Shown piece after piece: positions 53,174 through 63,387 of a DNA stretch of 64,000 bases (position 1 is the stretch's first letter; each line of letters opens with the position of its first letter). This DNA comes from Perkinsus olseni (taxonomy: Eukaryota > Perkinsozoa > Perkinsida), in the NCBI GenBank assembly GCA_013115125.1, contig JABANN010000041.1, positions 44,762 through 108,761 on the forward strand, in the 5' to 3' direction. The notes under the pieces were generated by a model. That model did not search any database and had not been told where the DNA came from. It was given only the letters and a program-made list of their open reading frames with translations. Made by a program: the position numbers and the translations under genes.

Positions 53174-55146
53174 ATGGAGAGTGGAGTCTTGTCCGTCAGA
53201 TTTGTGAGTGGGTCCTTAGAGAGGCTACTAGACGAAAACGCAGACATTCGGTGCCGAGTCCACGACATGATCGATGCTTTTGAGGACGCCTTTGTGTGCT
53301 GTGAGAGGCGGGCGCTGATGACGCGACAGAGAACTACCTCTCGGGGAAAGAAGAGCATCCAGCATGTGAGGCTTGGCAGCACTTCAGGCTGCTCCCGCTG
53401 AACGACGTGTGTGCTTGGTAGACGCGAAACACGAAGCAAGGCTCTCGAAGGCGATCGAAGAATGAGCCGGGACCTCGCGGGAACCGGGTGAATATTGTCA
53501 TCGACAAGCGCAGAGAGGCTGCCGCATTGAGAGAAGAGGTGAGTGCGAACGCGGCACGCTGACTAAAATCTGCCAGGAGCTCCGGGAGTCGGATGCTCGA
53601 TTCGCTGGCTCAGCCTGACAGGCATTTCCTGAGGGCTACAGCACGACGAAGTCTGTTCTGTGGCAGTCGATGCGCATGGTACCACTGTATTCAGCTACGG
53701 GCCCTCGAGCTGCAGGCTGCGCGACAGCGTCGGGCTCTGGCGGAGATAGGGGTAACGCAGAGGCAGAAAGCTCGCATGAACGACCAGTTGAAGCAGTACA
53801 TAAGGAAACAGCGGACAGAGTGAGTGTTCGGAGCGCTCACCCAACCTATAAAGCAACAGCCTGACTTGTGTACGTGCTACATACAAGGTGGTGCAACATA
53901 AAGCACGCAATTTAAAGTTGTTGACCAACTGCGGCTGAGACCTTGGGTTGAGAGGTTTTAGATGGTGCTTACTCCAATTCCGAACTCCGTTTGGGTTGAC
54001 CTTTTTTCTGCAAGCCCTCTCGCGAGCAGCTTTAAATTGTGTGATTTATGTTGCACCACCCTGTACAACCACTTTAGAGCCCAACAGAGCCGAGCTCGGC
54101 ATTGACTGGTGACCGTAGAGCTCTCCGACTCTATCATTCCTCTCGAGCGCGACGACTCAGTCACCTGTGATCAGAACTTCAGAATATGGAATTTCGAGAT
54201 CGTCATCCTTCGAGAGCAGATACCGTCATGCTCAAGCCGCTCTTACTGTCAACATCAACCGAATGCGAGCCCTGAGAGAAGGCATCATGGAGCTGGACTA
54301 CCAGTGAGGGCTCAATTCTCCTCTGCGCTGACCTGCGGAGGCCATCGTACCGGTCCGTCCCAGTTGACACCAGGTACCGCGCTCTGCTCAGTGGTCGCGG
54401 CGACAGTAGGGCGAAGAGGCTAAATCGAGAAGTAGAAGAGCTCGAAGCGTACAGATCCGATCTGGCGGCCAAGCGACAGGCAGTAGAATCCCGTGACCGA
54501 AGCGACATGAAGACGCGGGTTGAGATACTTGACGTGAGTATGGGCATCGACACGTATGAGTAGCTCAAATCCAGTAGTCTACCGCTAAAGGATAGAAGGC
54601 TGACATTTTGCTGCCGATCGGAGTGTGAGGACGGGCTCTGACTCCCTCTACCAGGATTGGTAGTCGTTGTGAAGTCAGTGGTGGCATCATATCTGCTCTG
54701 AGACCCTCCTGGAGGTGTCCGTGCAGCGCTATTCAGGGGAGAACTATCCGACTACAGTATATCAACTACGCAACCGTTGCTGAGTACTACCTGATTTCTT
54801 TGCTGCCGTCCGTGGTGCCTGCGCTAGCTCGTACTGTGCTTGCTAATCGATCTCGGTGGTCACTGTTCAGGATCTCCAATGCAGAATCTCGGAGCTCTCG
54901 AGCTCAGTCAAGCATGCCGAGAGGGCGGCCAGAGTGGCGAATTCCAGGCTTCGAGAAATTAAAAGACTGCACCGCTCCGCCGAGAAGGAAGGGAATATCG
55001 AGCCGTTGCGAGGTACCCGAAGAGCCCTAATCTGTACCCTCCTCATGGCACCTCTTCACCAGGTCTTGCTCTGGCTGGGTAACGGTAGAACTGTCCCAGA
55101 TTGTGTTGTCTGTGGCACGCCTCTATTGCAGTACTTCTTGAACTGA
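53174..55146 (+). CDS. coiled-coil protein gene carrying a MITE in an intron
   Basis: ATG 53174: MESGVLSVRFVSGSLERLLD then ENADIRCRVHDMIDAFEDAF. Introns such as GTGAGG...TTGGTAG and GTGAGT...TGCCAG lead to NIVIDKRREAAALREE, then a coil (ALELQAARQRRALAEIGVTQ; ARMNDQLKQYIRKQRTE). After an intron at 53820-54118, which contains the transposon, coils resume: AALTVNINRMRALREGIMEL, LNREVEELEAYRSDLAAKRQ, VQDLQCRISELSSSVKHAER with ANSRLREIKRLHRSA. The 3' end near 55146 is uncertain. Rod-like proteins with such repeated coils occur in axonemal docking complexes and basal bodies, but no family is assigned. Confidence 0.5.
53884..54063. mobile_element. mariner-type MITE (non-autonomous), TA target duplication
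   Basis: 180 bp bounded by imperfect 34-bp terminal inverted repeats. The left end starts CAAGGTGGTGCAACATAAA and the right end, read inward on the other strand, starts CAGGGTGGTGCAACATAAA. They match at 31 of 34 positions, both continuing to CAATTTAAAG. TA dinucleotides flank both ends (53882-53883 and 54064-54065). No coding capacity. TA duplications and CAGGGTGGT-like ends are typical of Tc1/mariner elements. It sits within an intron bounded by GTGAGT at 53820 and CGTAG at 54118. Confidence 0.87.
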
Positions 55147-55300
55147 TGTTGACTGATACCGTAGAGATTGTGGCGTTGTCGTAAAGTTGGGGTTTTCTGA
55201 TGTGAGCTGACCCTGTAGGGTACAAGGGGAGCTGAGCAAGTACCGTCCCGGAGCTGTTGTGGTCGTACTGTAGTGCGACCTCATCATTCCTTCCTTCATC

Positions 55301-56099
55301 ATGTCTTCTGCGCCGAGGCTGATTGTAGAAGTAAAACTACCGGCACCTGGCTCCTTCAGGGCTAAACTACGGCCTCGGAGTTCTTCCGTCGTGTCTGTGT
55401 TGTCGTTGTGTGAGATCTGATGTGTGTATTGATAAGCCACGCTCTTTGGCTGTCCCCTTGTTTCTTGGCAGTTTAGAAACCTATCGATCCTCGCTGGATT
55501 ATGGACCACCGAGGTCTAGAGTTGAGGCGTCGGACGGCGAACACGGGAATGGGGGACCAGGGCTTCACTTTCGGTGACGACTTCTTCGTGATTTCTATCG
55601 CCATTTGGTGGTGATTTCGGGTACATCGCGATTGCAGGAACGAAGGCGTGGGTGGCGCCCGCTGGGTGCTGTCCTTGGGTAATCTCAGATTCCCTCGCTG
55701 ACTCGGCGACGCCGGCACCTACCTGGCCTACTACGTGCGAGTCCGAACTGGATGTCAGTCTTCGCTGCAACAGAAGCCAGGGTCAAGGGTGGACAAATAT
55801 ATCGGGCATACTGGAACTGACGCCTTCAGCTGTCAGTTAACATTGTTGCCGTATATAGAAACCCGGATCGGCCAACCTCCTTATGCCAGAGTTTTTCCTT
55901 GATAAACAGGTTGTGTGTGATTCTTGCAGATGTGGGTCGGCGGAGTGAAGAACTGACAGAGACTGCTTCGACGAATTCCCTTCCCGTGGCCTCGCCCGAG
56001 CCCTGCGCCAGACTCTCAAGAACGCAAGAAGCGGAATCCACGGCCCTACGGGGGGTCGTGACAACGATCTATCTGAACTACTTCCGGGATAATGATTGA
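55301..56099 (+). CDS. hypothetical small multi-exon gene
   Basis: ATG 55301 (MSSAPRLIVEVKLPAPGSFR). Possible exons follow after TTTCTTGGCAG (ETYRSSLDYGPPRSRVEAS, about 55475) and after GATTCTTGCAG (about 55931), ending STALRGVVTTIYLNYFRDND at TGA 56099. Exon junctions are not proven and the product is unrecognised. Alternatively these are the 3' exons of the coiled-coil gene before it. Confidence 0.3.
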
Positions 56100-56557
56100 A
56101 AATGAAACTGCGATAAAGTTCACTCGAGACCAGCACGGGTTTCCTGCCACCCGACCACCGAGTGAAATAAGACCGACGGCCATAGCTCGGCCCGAGCAAA
56201 ACACGCATGCTTGTGGCAGCGTTCAAACATAGGAGCGACTGAGAAGCTCCTTGTGAGAGAGGTAGATCAATACTGACAATCGTCCCTAGATCTCGTAGAC
56301 GATGCCTTCAGGCCGTCATTCGAGCAATGTTCATCACTGAACGGGGCCAACGGATGGTAGCCAAAAAAGCGAGAAAATACTCAGCAGATGAAGGTGGACT
56401 AGTCAACGCTTCATCACCGGCCAGAAATTAGCTTTTGAGCTTCCAAAAAAGAGCTGTGTGCAGACCACCCTGCAGACCATGAGCTCGAGTCCTCGACGAT
56501 GACCACACGATACCAACGACTGGAGCGTAGTCAGGGTACAGGTATACAACACCTCGC
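56100..56557. other. convergent intergenic region at the end of the plus array
   Basis: About 460 bp between the last plus-strand gene and the minus-strand cysteine-rich gene. No feature was recognised. Confidence 0.4.
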
Positions 56558-56935
56558 TCAGAGACACTTATCACTGAGTTCTGTAGCCGGAGTGAGGGGC
56601 TCGGTCATGCCTGTGCAACTGAAGTAAGCGTCTTGGCAGTTCTTGGTGACACAATCTGCGCATGCAGGGGCCAGGTTATTGAAGAAGCACTTGAAGAAGC
56701 AGTGTATGCCGCCGCACTGCGCCACGTCTCCGAAACAGGATGCGCATCCGGCACTGAGTCCACAACCGGTCGTGAGGCACGATGGGATTCTCCCGAGGGA
56801 GAGGCGGTTGTCGGCGCCACACTTGTGAAAAAAGTTGGAGAACGAAACGCTCTTGATCTTCTGCTTGTCAGTGTCGGTACAAGCGTTGTTGGCGGACACA
56901 ATGGCGAAGACCACGAAGAGGACGAGGGAGCGCAT
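56558..56935 (-). CDS. secreted cysteine-rich protein, second family, intact copy
   Basis: An intronless 125-residue frame from ATG 56935. The signal peptide is MRSLVLFVVFAIVSA. The mature part has Cys-containing blocks: NACTDTDKQKIKSVSFSNFF, HKCGADNRLSLGRIPSCLTT, GCGLSAGCASCFGDVAQCGG, HCFFKCFFNNLAPACADCVT and NCQDAYFSC, ending SDKCL. The spacing differs from the two-repeat family at 50-53 kb, so this is a separate family. Cys-x-x-Cys pairs recur. It should be exported. No known toxin or enzyme domain was recognised. A related copy lies 1.2 kb further on the same strand. Confidence 0.82.
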   Translation of the reverse strand: MRSLVLFVVFAIVSANNACTDTDKQKIKSVSFSNFFHKCGADNRLSLGRIPSCLTTGCGLSAGCASCFGDVAQCGGIHCFFKCFFNNLAPACADCVTKNCQDAYFSCTGMTEPLTPATELSDKCL

Positions 56936-57820
56936 TCTCAGATTGAAGGGTTCAAAGTGACTGGGCCTGAGGACGGAAGTTCAGCGTTAGCTTCTGTGCC
57001 ATGCGCTACTGCTCTGATTCCAGTTGAGACAGGTCATCAGAGCAGCCTGACTGGACTCGACGCGGAAGAGAAGAAAGAATCTACAACGCGTTCTATAGCG
57101 TGATCTTGAACGCATGCACAAACCACGCGAGTTCGGAGGCGCAGAGGAGGGTTCAATAAGGGTTGCTCAAGTCTAATGGTATGCCATGGCAGTGATAGTG
57201 GGTGTAGCGATGCCCTGCAGGCCGGTGGCTGTACCAGTAGGGAGTGTTTGGCAATACTGCATAATACCGACGCCCACACTGGAGTTCCCGCCGGACGTTC
57301 CCAACTGGAAGAAGGGACACTGTCCCAGGGACAGCGCCTCCACGCGCGCTTACGGAGGAGCATGATTGGGAGGTTCTGATGAGCTATGCTATTATACACT
57401 TGAACAGAAACGAGTGGTATGCGTGCTCGTGCGCCAATAACCTCACCGCAGCAACTGTCTGCTCGGGATCTGCAGTGACATCTCCGCAAAAGAGTAACGA
57501 TAATGCACACGCGTTCGGCGTAGACAGTGAAGGCACTTCAGACAGTCGAAAGCAAACACAAGTATTATCCAGTCTCGTCATAGGCTAGACCCAATAAGAA
57601 TATCCGGGCACTCCATAAGAAGACCTGGAGGGCATTAAAGGCGCGGATAACAGCCGCTCATCGGAAGCTCCCTCTTGTCCACCATCCCGCCTTACCTGCG
57701 TGACGTGACAGTCGATGCGTGTGCGGATGTGATTGTTCCGGTTCAGACTGTATGCTTGTCAGTTGAATCAGTCTTGCCCCAAATGAAGCATCATGTGTGT
57801 CAGTGTAGCAATTTCTGGTC
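56936..57820. other. stretch between the two second-family copies
   Basis: About 890 bp. Open frames exist on both strands (for example about 157 codons at 57037-57510 minus) but lack signal peptides, motifs or exon structure and overlap each other, so I support none as genes. Confidence 0.4.
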
Positions 57821-58152
57821 GGCGGGTGACTGTCAGAGTGACCATCGCTGTGGCGCCGCTCAGTAGCCACAACCCGCTCTGACTAGAACCTACTTGCGTG
57901 GCAAAGCCAACCGCAATTCTTGGAAGCGCACGCTCCAAAATCATTGAAACAGTTGGCACACCCAAAGGAGATCTGACACGGCCCCTCGAGGCATGGCGCG
58001 ATAGCGGAAGTGTCCAACTTGGCCGCGAGGCTGCACTTGTAGAGAAAGTTGGGGAACAACTTGCCGGTGATCTTCTCCTTCTCGGCCTCGTTGCAAGTAC
58101 CATCAACAACCATGAGGAGGGTCATCAGGACGGAGTTGGCGAAGGAGCGCAT
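57821..58152 (-). pseudogene. second-family cysteine-rich paralogue, truncated or spliced
   Basis: From ATG 58152 it reads MRSFANSVLMTLLMVVDGTC (signal peptide), EAEKEKITGKLFPNFLYKCS, then a Cys-rich middle (PCLEGPCQISFGCANCFNDF; ACASKNCGWLCHASRF) and stops at 57883. Positions of Cys match the intact copy up to its HCFFKC block. In the intact copy CVTKNC follows. Here a similar TRNCYTDTHD lies beyond the stop in another frame (about 57840). Either an intron (GTAGGTTC...CGACCAG) joins them or a frameshift has broken the gene. I cannot decide between these, so the pseudogene label is provisional. Confidence 0.5.
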
Positions 58153-60646
58153 TTGCAGGTTTAGGAATGTCAAAGCACTGGAATGAAGAGCCGAACGCCT
58201 GAGTCAGATACTGAGATACCTATCGCGGAGGTGCTATCGGAGCTCCCAGTTCACTACATTGCGTAAGGCCAGAACGAAACAGTGCACTACAGGCATCAAA
58301 GAATATGTAAGAGCCGGCTGTGGGGGGCTGCCCTTCACCCGCTACCGCAACGAGGAACATTTGGCGATGAGATGTTCTATGGACTGATCTCTAGCGTAAA
58401 TTAGGCTGTGCAATGTAGGACGCATACCCATGAACGCGGGTGCAAGGCGGCGAACGATGAGAGGCCCAAGCGGATGGCGACTGATAGACTACCTATCATA
58501 TCTATCAGTGATAGTGATGCCCCCGCGGTAGGAATCGTGCTTTGCCTTACAGGCAGCGACGATGGGAGTTGCCGCGGGGGAAGGCGGTTGATACGGTGTA
58601 CGATTGTCAGTCAGCGCGCTCCGAGCCACACAGCTCGCTGAGCTGAGGTAAGCTAAGATCAGCCTGCGACTTACTGACGTTGCAGTAGGCCGTAAGCGGA
58701 TCGAACTCTCTCTTTCTAAAGGGTTTCCGATAATGACGGTGTCTCTGAGCCACTGTGGAGGGTTTCCGATATGACCACTGCTGGAGCTCCTCTGCCTCCT
58801 ACTACCCGTTTCCAATGTGACGTATGTATTTCTGATATATGCGATACTGGTACGTACGGAGGCCGTTAGAAGGGATTGTTGCTGATAAACTGTCTATGGT
58901 GTTGGGTTCGTATCTACGTCCTCATCATGACTCATGATCTAGAGCTGTGCCCTGTCTCATGCTTCATGAGACAGGCAGAGGAATGACAAATGCCTCAGCA
59001 ATTCGCACACCACTGTTGAAATGTCCCCTGGCCGGGTGTGCTCCACAGACGATCCGTTATGGGATATCATCCGAGCGAAGTGTCTTGGAGCGAGGAAAGC
59101 ATCAGGCAAATCCGCCTGTGTTATTCGCGATAACCGCGTCGGTTCAGATGAGCACAATGCGAGCAGAGCGACAACTGACGGCAATCAGAGCCGAAACTCC
59201 CAACCCGAGGGCCCAGATCTCTTGGATAGGTCTCGAGATGATGATTTCTCCCCTAGATCGGAGGCTGAAGTATCGATGCTGGCCAAGAGTGAGGAGGTCT
59301 CACTCGTTATCGGGTCGATCGGCCTTCCCGTTCGCTGTCTGGTTGCGGCCTCGGTCCTCCCTGGCGAACGAGTAAGTGAGCCATTTGAGCCATCATCCCT
59401 ACTCAGCTTGGGCGACGAAAGTCCATCCCAGAGCTCGTGACTTCTTCCAGAGCCATGAGAGGATGATTAAAGTAGGTGACCCTTCTCCCCGGTTCGGTGA
59501 TCTTGATAATTCATTCTTGTCATCCAGGTCCTCCGGTCGATTGCTCTCAGCATTGACAAAGAGAGCGATCCTATTCTAGGGTAGGACTTCCTCTATTCCG
59601 CGCCGTAATGCCGTTTCACCTCTGCTCAGAGGTGACAAGTGCGTTCGGTGGCATGGCGGAGTATCGCAAGACGAGCAAGATCAGGGAATAAGGCACGCTC
59701 AGATTCGGGTATAATCTACCCTTGTTCGGTGGAGCTGCCCGGCGTCGGAAAGCTGTGTTGTTAAGCTCGTTAAGCCGAACGAGAACGAGGAGAGCGAAGC
59801 ATTCGTCAGTCGTGTACTGGTTTTCTTCTTCGCCACTAACGAGTCATTCGAATTACTCATGCAGTTGCCCAAGCAGCCCTTCAGGTGAGAGCTCCTCGAA
59901 AAGCATCACGGACCTTCGAATGGCATTACGGACATTCGCAACAATCGAAGGAATGCTTGGCAGTGAAGAACTCAGTCTCTCGCGCTTATCTGTCCTGACC
60001 ATACCTGGAAGTTCTTACTCTCTCAGGATGCTATGTGGCGATCAGTTGTGTATCAACCTCCATCACATCGCTGGGGAACTGGAATGATGCTCCTGTGTGA
60101 CAGGCCTCAGCATCATGTATGCACTGCCTATAGACTATTTGCATGCTGCTATCATTTCCAACCCGAAGTTTTCGAGTTTCCTTGTGACGGCGAGACTTCC
60201 TGGTAACCTCCAACCGTACTTGATGCTAACAGCTTTCACCTCCCGGAGAATCTTTTATCTTGAGCGATGCATACACCGTCCATACTCGGCACAACTCGCC
60301 TCGAGACACGGCGTGGCGTTGGATGGATGGTCGAGGAAGGAGTCACGGGGAGTCGGGGATGAACGTCTGTTTCCAACATTGCTGCAGACATCGACATTGG
60401 CAACCGCAAGGGCAAACAAGTAATTGTGCGAGCTGCGGAATCGACCCATCGTCGATTCGGCGTTATCCATGCGTGTACCACGGCTCAGGCTGATAGGCCA
60501 AGGCAAGGTTTCCTTTACGGTGGTTGGAAGTTCAAACTTGATGCCTGTTCGGGTGCATGACGGCACAAAAAAAGAACGCCTCCGATCGCACGCGTCCGAA
60601 CTTGTCCCGAGAACCAGAGTTTTATCTCTCTGCACCAGCGTACCGA
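58153..60646. other. long stretch without a supported gene
   Basis: About 2.5 kb. Frames of 60-142 codons occur on both strands (for example 59021-59440 plus, Ser/Asp-rich) but none shows a domain, signal peptide or consistent splicing. A short direct repeat GGGTTTCCGATA occurs at about 58720 and 58760. It may be intergenic sequence or decayed genes. Confidence 0.4.
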
Positions 60647-60984
60647 CCAACAGTGAGGCATGAGCGTACGCAGGTTAAATGAATACAAGTGCGCCAATTT
60701 TGGTTTTGGTCTGAGCTGAGACGGGCCAACAGTGAGGCATAAGCGTACGCAGGTTCAATGAATACAAGTGCGCCAATTTTGGTTTTGGTCTGAGCTGAGA
60801 CGGGCCAACAGTGAGGCATAAGCGTACGCNNNNNNNNNNNNNNNNNNNNNNNNNNNNNNNNNNNNNNNNNNNNNNNNNNNNNNNNNNNNNNNNNNNNNNN
60901 NNNNNNNNNNNNNNNNNNNNNNNNNNNNNAGGTTCAATGAATACAAGTGCGCCAATTTTGGTTTTGCTCTGAGCTGAGACGGGA
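60647..60984. repeat. 79-bp tandem repeat array with assembly gap
   Basis: Units beginning CCAACAGTGAGGCAT start at 60647, 60726 and 60805, giving a 79-bp period. Each unit includes AATACAAGTGCGCCAATTTT and GGTCTGAGCTGAGACGGG. The third unit runs into N, and a fourth partial unit follows the gap from 60930 to 60984. Substitutions between units are few. True copy number is unknown because of the gap. Confidence 0.92.
60830..60929. other. assembly gap (100 N)
   Basis: Exactly 100 undetermined bases, the usual placeholder for a gap of unknown size. It falls within the 79-bp array, so the array was probably collapsed during assembly. Confidence 0.98.
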
Positions 60985-61257
60985 TATCCTTCAACCATCA
61001 ATCGTCGTTGTGGTCACCGAGGGGAGCGTAGCTGACGCCACCTACGCGCGAGACGGTCACACCGGAGGACGAGACTGCGCTGTCTTTGCCGTCTCACCGG
61101 CGTGCCTGTCTCAAGCTTGCTTGCCGAGATCACGCGTTATCTCGAGTGACTCACGAATGGTCCAATGAATGGGGCCATCGTCCTTCCCGGGCCGCCAGAG
61201 ATACCGGCAAAACTGTAGTTTCTAGTGATTTCCTATCAGCGGCTGGTGACCAGCCCA

Positions 61258-62616
61258 ATGCGCATTCTTCATGCAACCTCTCTCACCGCTCTAATCGCCT
61301 CTACGGTTTCTACAAGCGACACCATCGTTTCCATCAAGTCTGGCGTCGAAGATGTTAACATACTCCGTCTGCCTCGAATGCTGAGGAATGCTGGTTACAT
61401 GCCTGACCAGAAGATCGTGTCTTTCCTGGACACCGCTGAAATTACCACTCTCGGTTACGTCCACTCGCAAGTGGTTCAGACTTCAGCCGTCACCGTCGAC
61501 AGCGAGACTCTCTGCAGCTTCGTCGCTATGGCTAGCAAACAGCTCTTATTGCAATCTGAATGCGGTGAGGATGTCGATGGCGATGCTTTTGGTCTGACCG
61601 ATAGTACCCTGCACGTGAACGATGCTGATGCCCGCTATCAGAAGCATCTCGAATGGATGAAGATGGGTGAGGTTTGGCGTCTCTCTTCACCTCATGTAAC
61701 TCGAACTGTGAAGGTGGCCGTTACGGACTCCGGTATCGACTGGACCGACCCCGACTTCGCTCCCTTGAAGGGAACGCTGAAGAGGAAGAGCGGCGGCTAC
61801 TTGGAAGGACGGTGGAACTTCTTCACCAACTCGTCCATTTTGACGTTCAAAGACCCTCACGGAACTGAAGTTTGTAAAGTCCTCGCAGCCAAGAGTAACA
61901 ACTCGGTTGGCATAGCTGGCGTCGCCCCCAGTGTTCGATTGGTGCCGCTGCAGATGGTTGATGACAACAAGAAGATGCCTCTGTCCAAGTTCTTAGCTGC
62001 TCTCAAAATGGCCATCGATCTAGAAGTTGATATCATATCAACGTCTGTGGGATACTATTTTATGAACTATCGATCGAACACAACTGCCCAGTTTCGGTGG
62101 CTGTGGGAAGCCCTCCGAGTTGCACAGGATAGCGGAATTTTACTCGTTTCCGCCTCCGGCTATTACACCAGTAGGCGTGAATTCGATTTCCCTTGTTGGT
62201 ACGGCGGTCCACTCGGTATGTGTGTCGCTTATATGCAGGATAATAAAACTCGGAATGCGCTCGACACCTTTTCAGGCTACGGTGAGCGGGTTGACGTCGC
62301 AGCTTACGGTAAGAATATCTTCACTGGCTTCGACAAGAACGGTAATCCGAAGTACTTCAACGGTTCATCAGCCGCCACTCCGATCGTCGCCGGTCTTGCC
62401 GCTATCCTATTATCAATGGATGTTGAGCCGTCGATGGTAAAGCGGCTGATACTGGCGAACGTGGATCCTGTCGAGTGTGAGATGCCCGTTTTGATGCCCC
62501 AAACTATACGAGGCGGAGCAATTAATGCACTAAGAACTGTGCAGCACGCCATCAGTTGGCTGTCATCGAGACCAAGGGCCCTCCGTGGCAAGGATGCCTT
62601 TGATGCGGAGAAGTAA
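61258..62616 (+). CDS. secreted subtilisin-like serine protease (S8) with altered oxyanion hole
   Basis: An intronless 452-residue frame from ATG 61258, with signal peptide MRILHATSLTALIASTVS and a pro-region of about 110 residues. The catalytic triad is D157 (VAVTDSGID), H201 (DPHGTEV) and S371 (NGSSAATPIVAG). The substrate-binding stretch is SVGYYF. Where most subtilases have Ala-Ala-Gly-Asn, this one has SASGYYTS, so the oxyanion Asn is Tyr302. S8 proteases cleave proteins outside the cell. In Perkinsus, secreted subtilases are known extracellular proteases. Whether this copy is active is open. The C-terminus ends soon after the catalytic domain with no added domain. Confidence 0.9.
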   Translation: MRILHATSLTALIASTVSTSDTIVSIKSGVEDVNILRLPRMLRNAGYMPDQKIVSFLDTAEITTLGYVHSQVVQTSAVTVDSETLCSFVAMASKQLLLQSECGEDVDGDAFGLTDSTLHVNDADARYQKHLEWMKMGEVWRLSSPHVTRTVKVAVTDSGIDWTDPDFAPLKGTLKRKSGGYLEGRWNFFTNSSILTFKDPHGTEVCKVLAAKSNNSVGIAGVAPSVRLVPLQMVDDNKKMPLSKFLAALKMAIDLEVDIISTSVGYYFMNYRSNTTAQFRWLWEALRVAQDSGILLVSASGYYTSRREFDFPCWYGGPLGMCVAYMQDNKTRNALDTFSGYGERVDVAAYGKNIFTGFDKNGNPKYFNGSSAATPIVAGLAAILLSMDVEPSMVKRLILANVDPVECEMPVLMPQTIRGGAINALRTVQHAISWLSSRPRALRGKDAFDAEK

Positions 62617-63387
62617 TCGGAAATAAGTTCACCGGCGCAACCGTATATCATTCCTCTCTTACTCGACATAAGTTAGTCTACCGCTTTGGCTAACGACGAT
62701 TTTCTTGGTTCTTACGAATATCCCACCTTGTGTGGAGCTAGGAGTACCGACGCTCTGGTGCTTGCATTCAAAGTGAGGCTTTCGTAATCTCTGCCTAGTC
62801 CTGGCGATCTCTCATTTTGATGCCGTAGTCTCGTCTAGTCAGCTACTGCCAGCCTCTCTTTCTTGAGTCTGGGCGTCGGGTAAACCCTCCTCATTTTCGC
62901 AGCTTCTCAGCTCAGTTGCATTTCTAAAGCGACGACGTCGCGAAATCATAAAACAAGAGACTCTCTACGAAGATGCTTAACGAGTTCGAGGTGATTGAGT
63001 TGGAATCATATGCCCGGCAGGATAGTCTCCTCAGCGCTTGCGATTCACAATCAAACGATCGAAGAGCCTCGATTACTCGAAGTTCTCGTCGAACTCCAAT
63101 TGTGGGGTTTTCGTCGAAAGCCCAAATTTAGTGCCTAACAGCCACACTATGACAGTAACAGTTCCCCACTTAGTAGGCTCAATAACTGTTGTGGAGCGCT
63201 GTTGACTGGCGCGGTTGTCGCTGTCGACTGGCGCGGTGATCGATTTGATGATGATCGATTTCAGCTATCAGCACGTGTACGCATATTCCCCCTCGTGAGG
63301 CCGTTATCAGTTCCGCTGCATACTGATATCATTGACTGGCGACACGTTGGCGTTGCGCTAGTACGGGACACTCGCACGAGTCACAAC
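62617..63387. other. stretch upstream of the Gag-like ORF, may include an LTR
   Basis: About 770 bp without a gene. Three copies of a short GACTGGCG block occur (near 63205, 63223, 63335). The last starts TGGCGACACG, in a place where a primer-binding site would lie about 50 bp before the Gag-like ATG. An LTR cannot be confirmed because the other LTR is outside the window. Confidence 0.35.

Noticed and set aside
57037-57510. 157-codon minus-strand frame with many Cys and Arg
   Set aside because: No signal peptide, no repeat of the neighbouring Cys patterns, overlaps plus-strand frames of similar quality.
60622-61001. Frames through the 79-bp array and N run
   Set aside because: Open only because of repetition and undetermined bases. 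Not coding.
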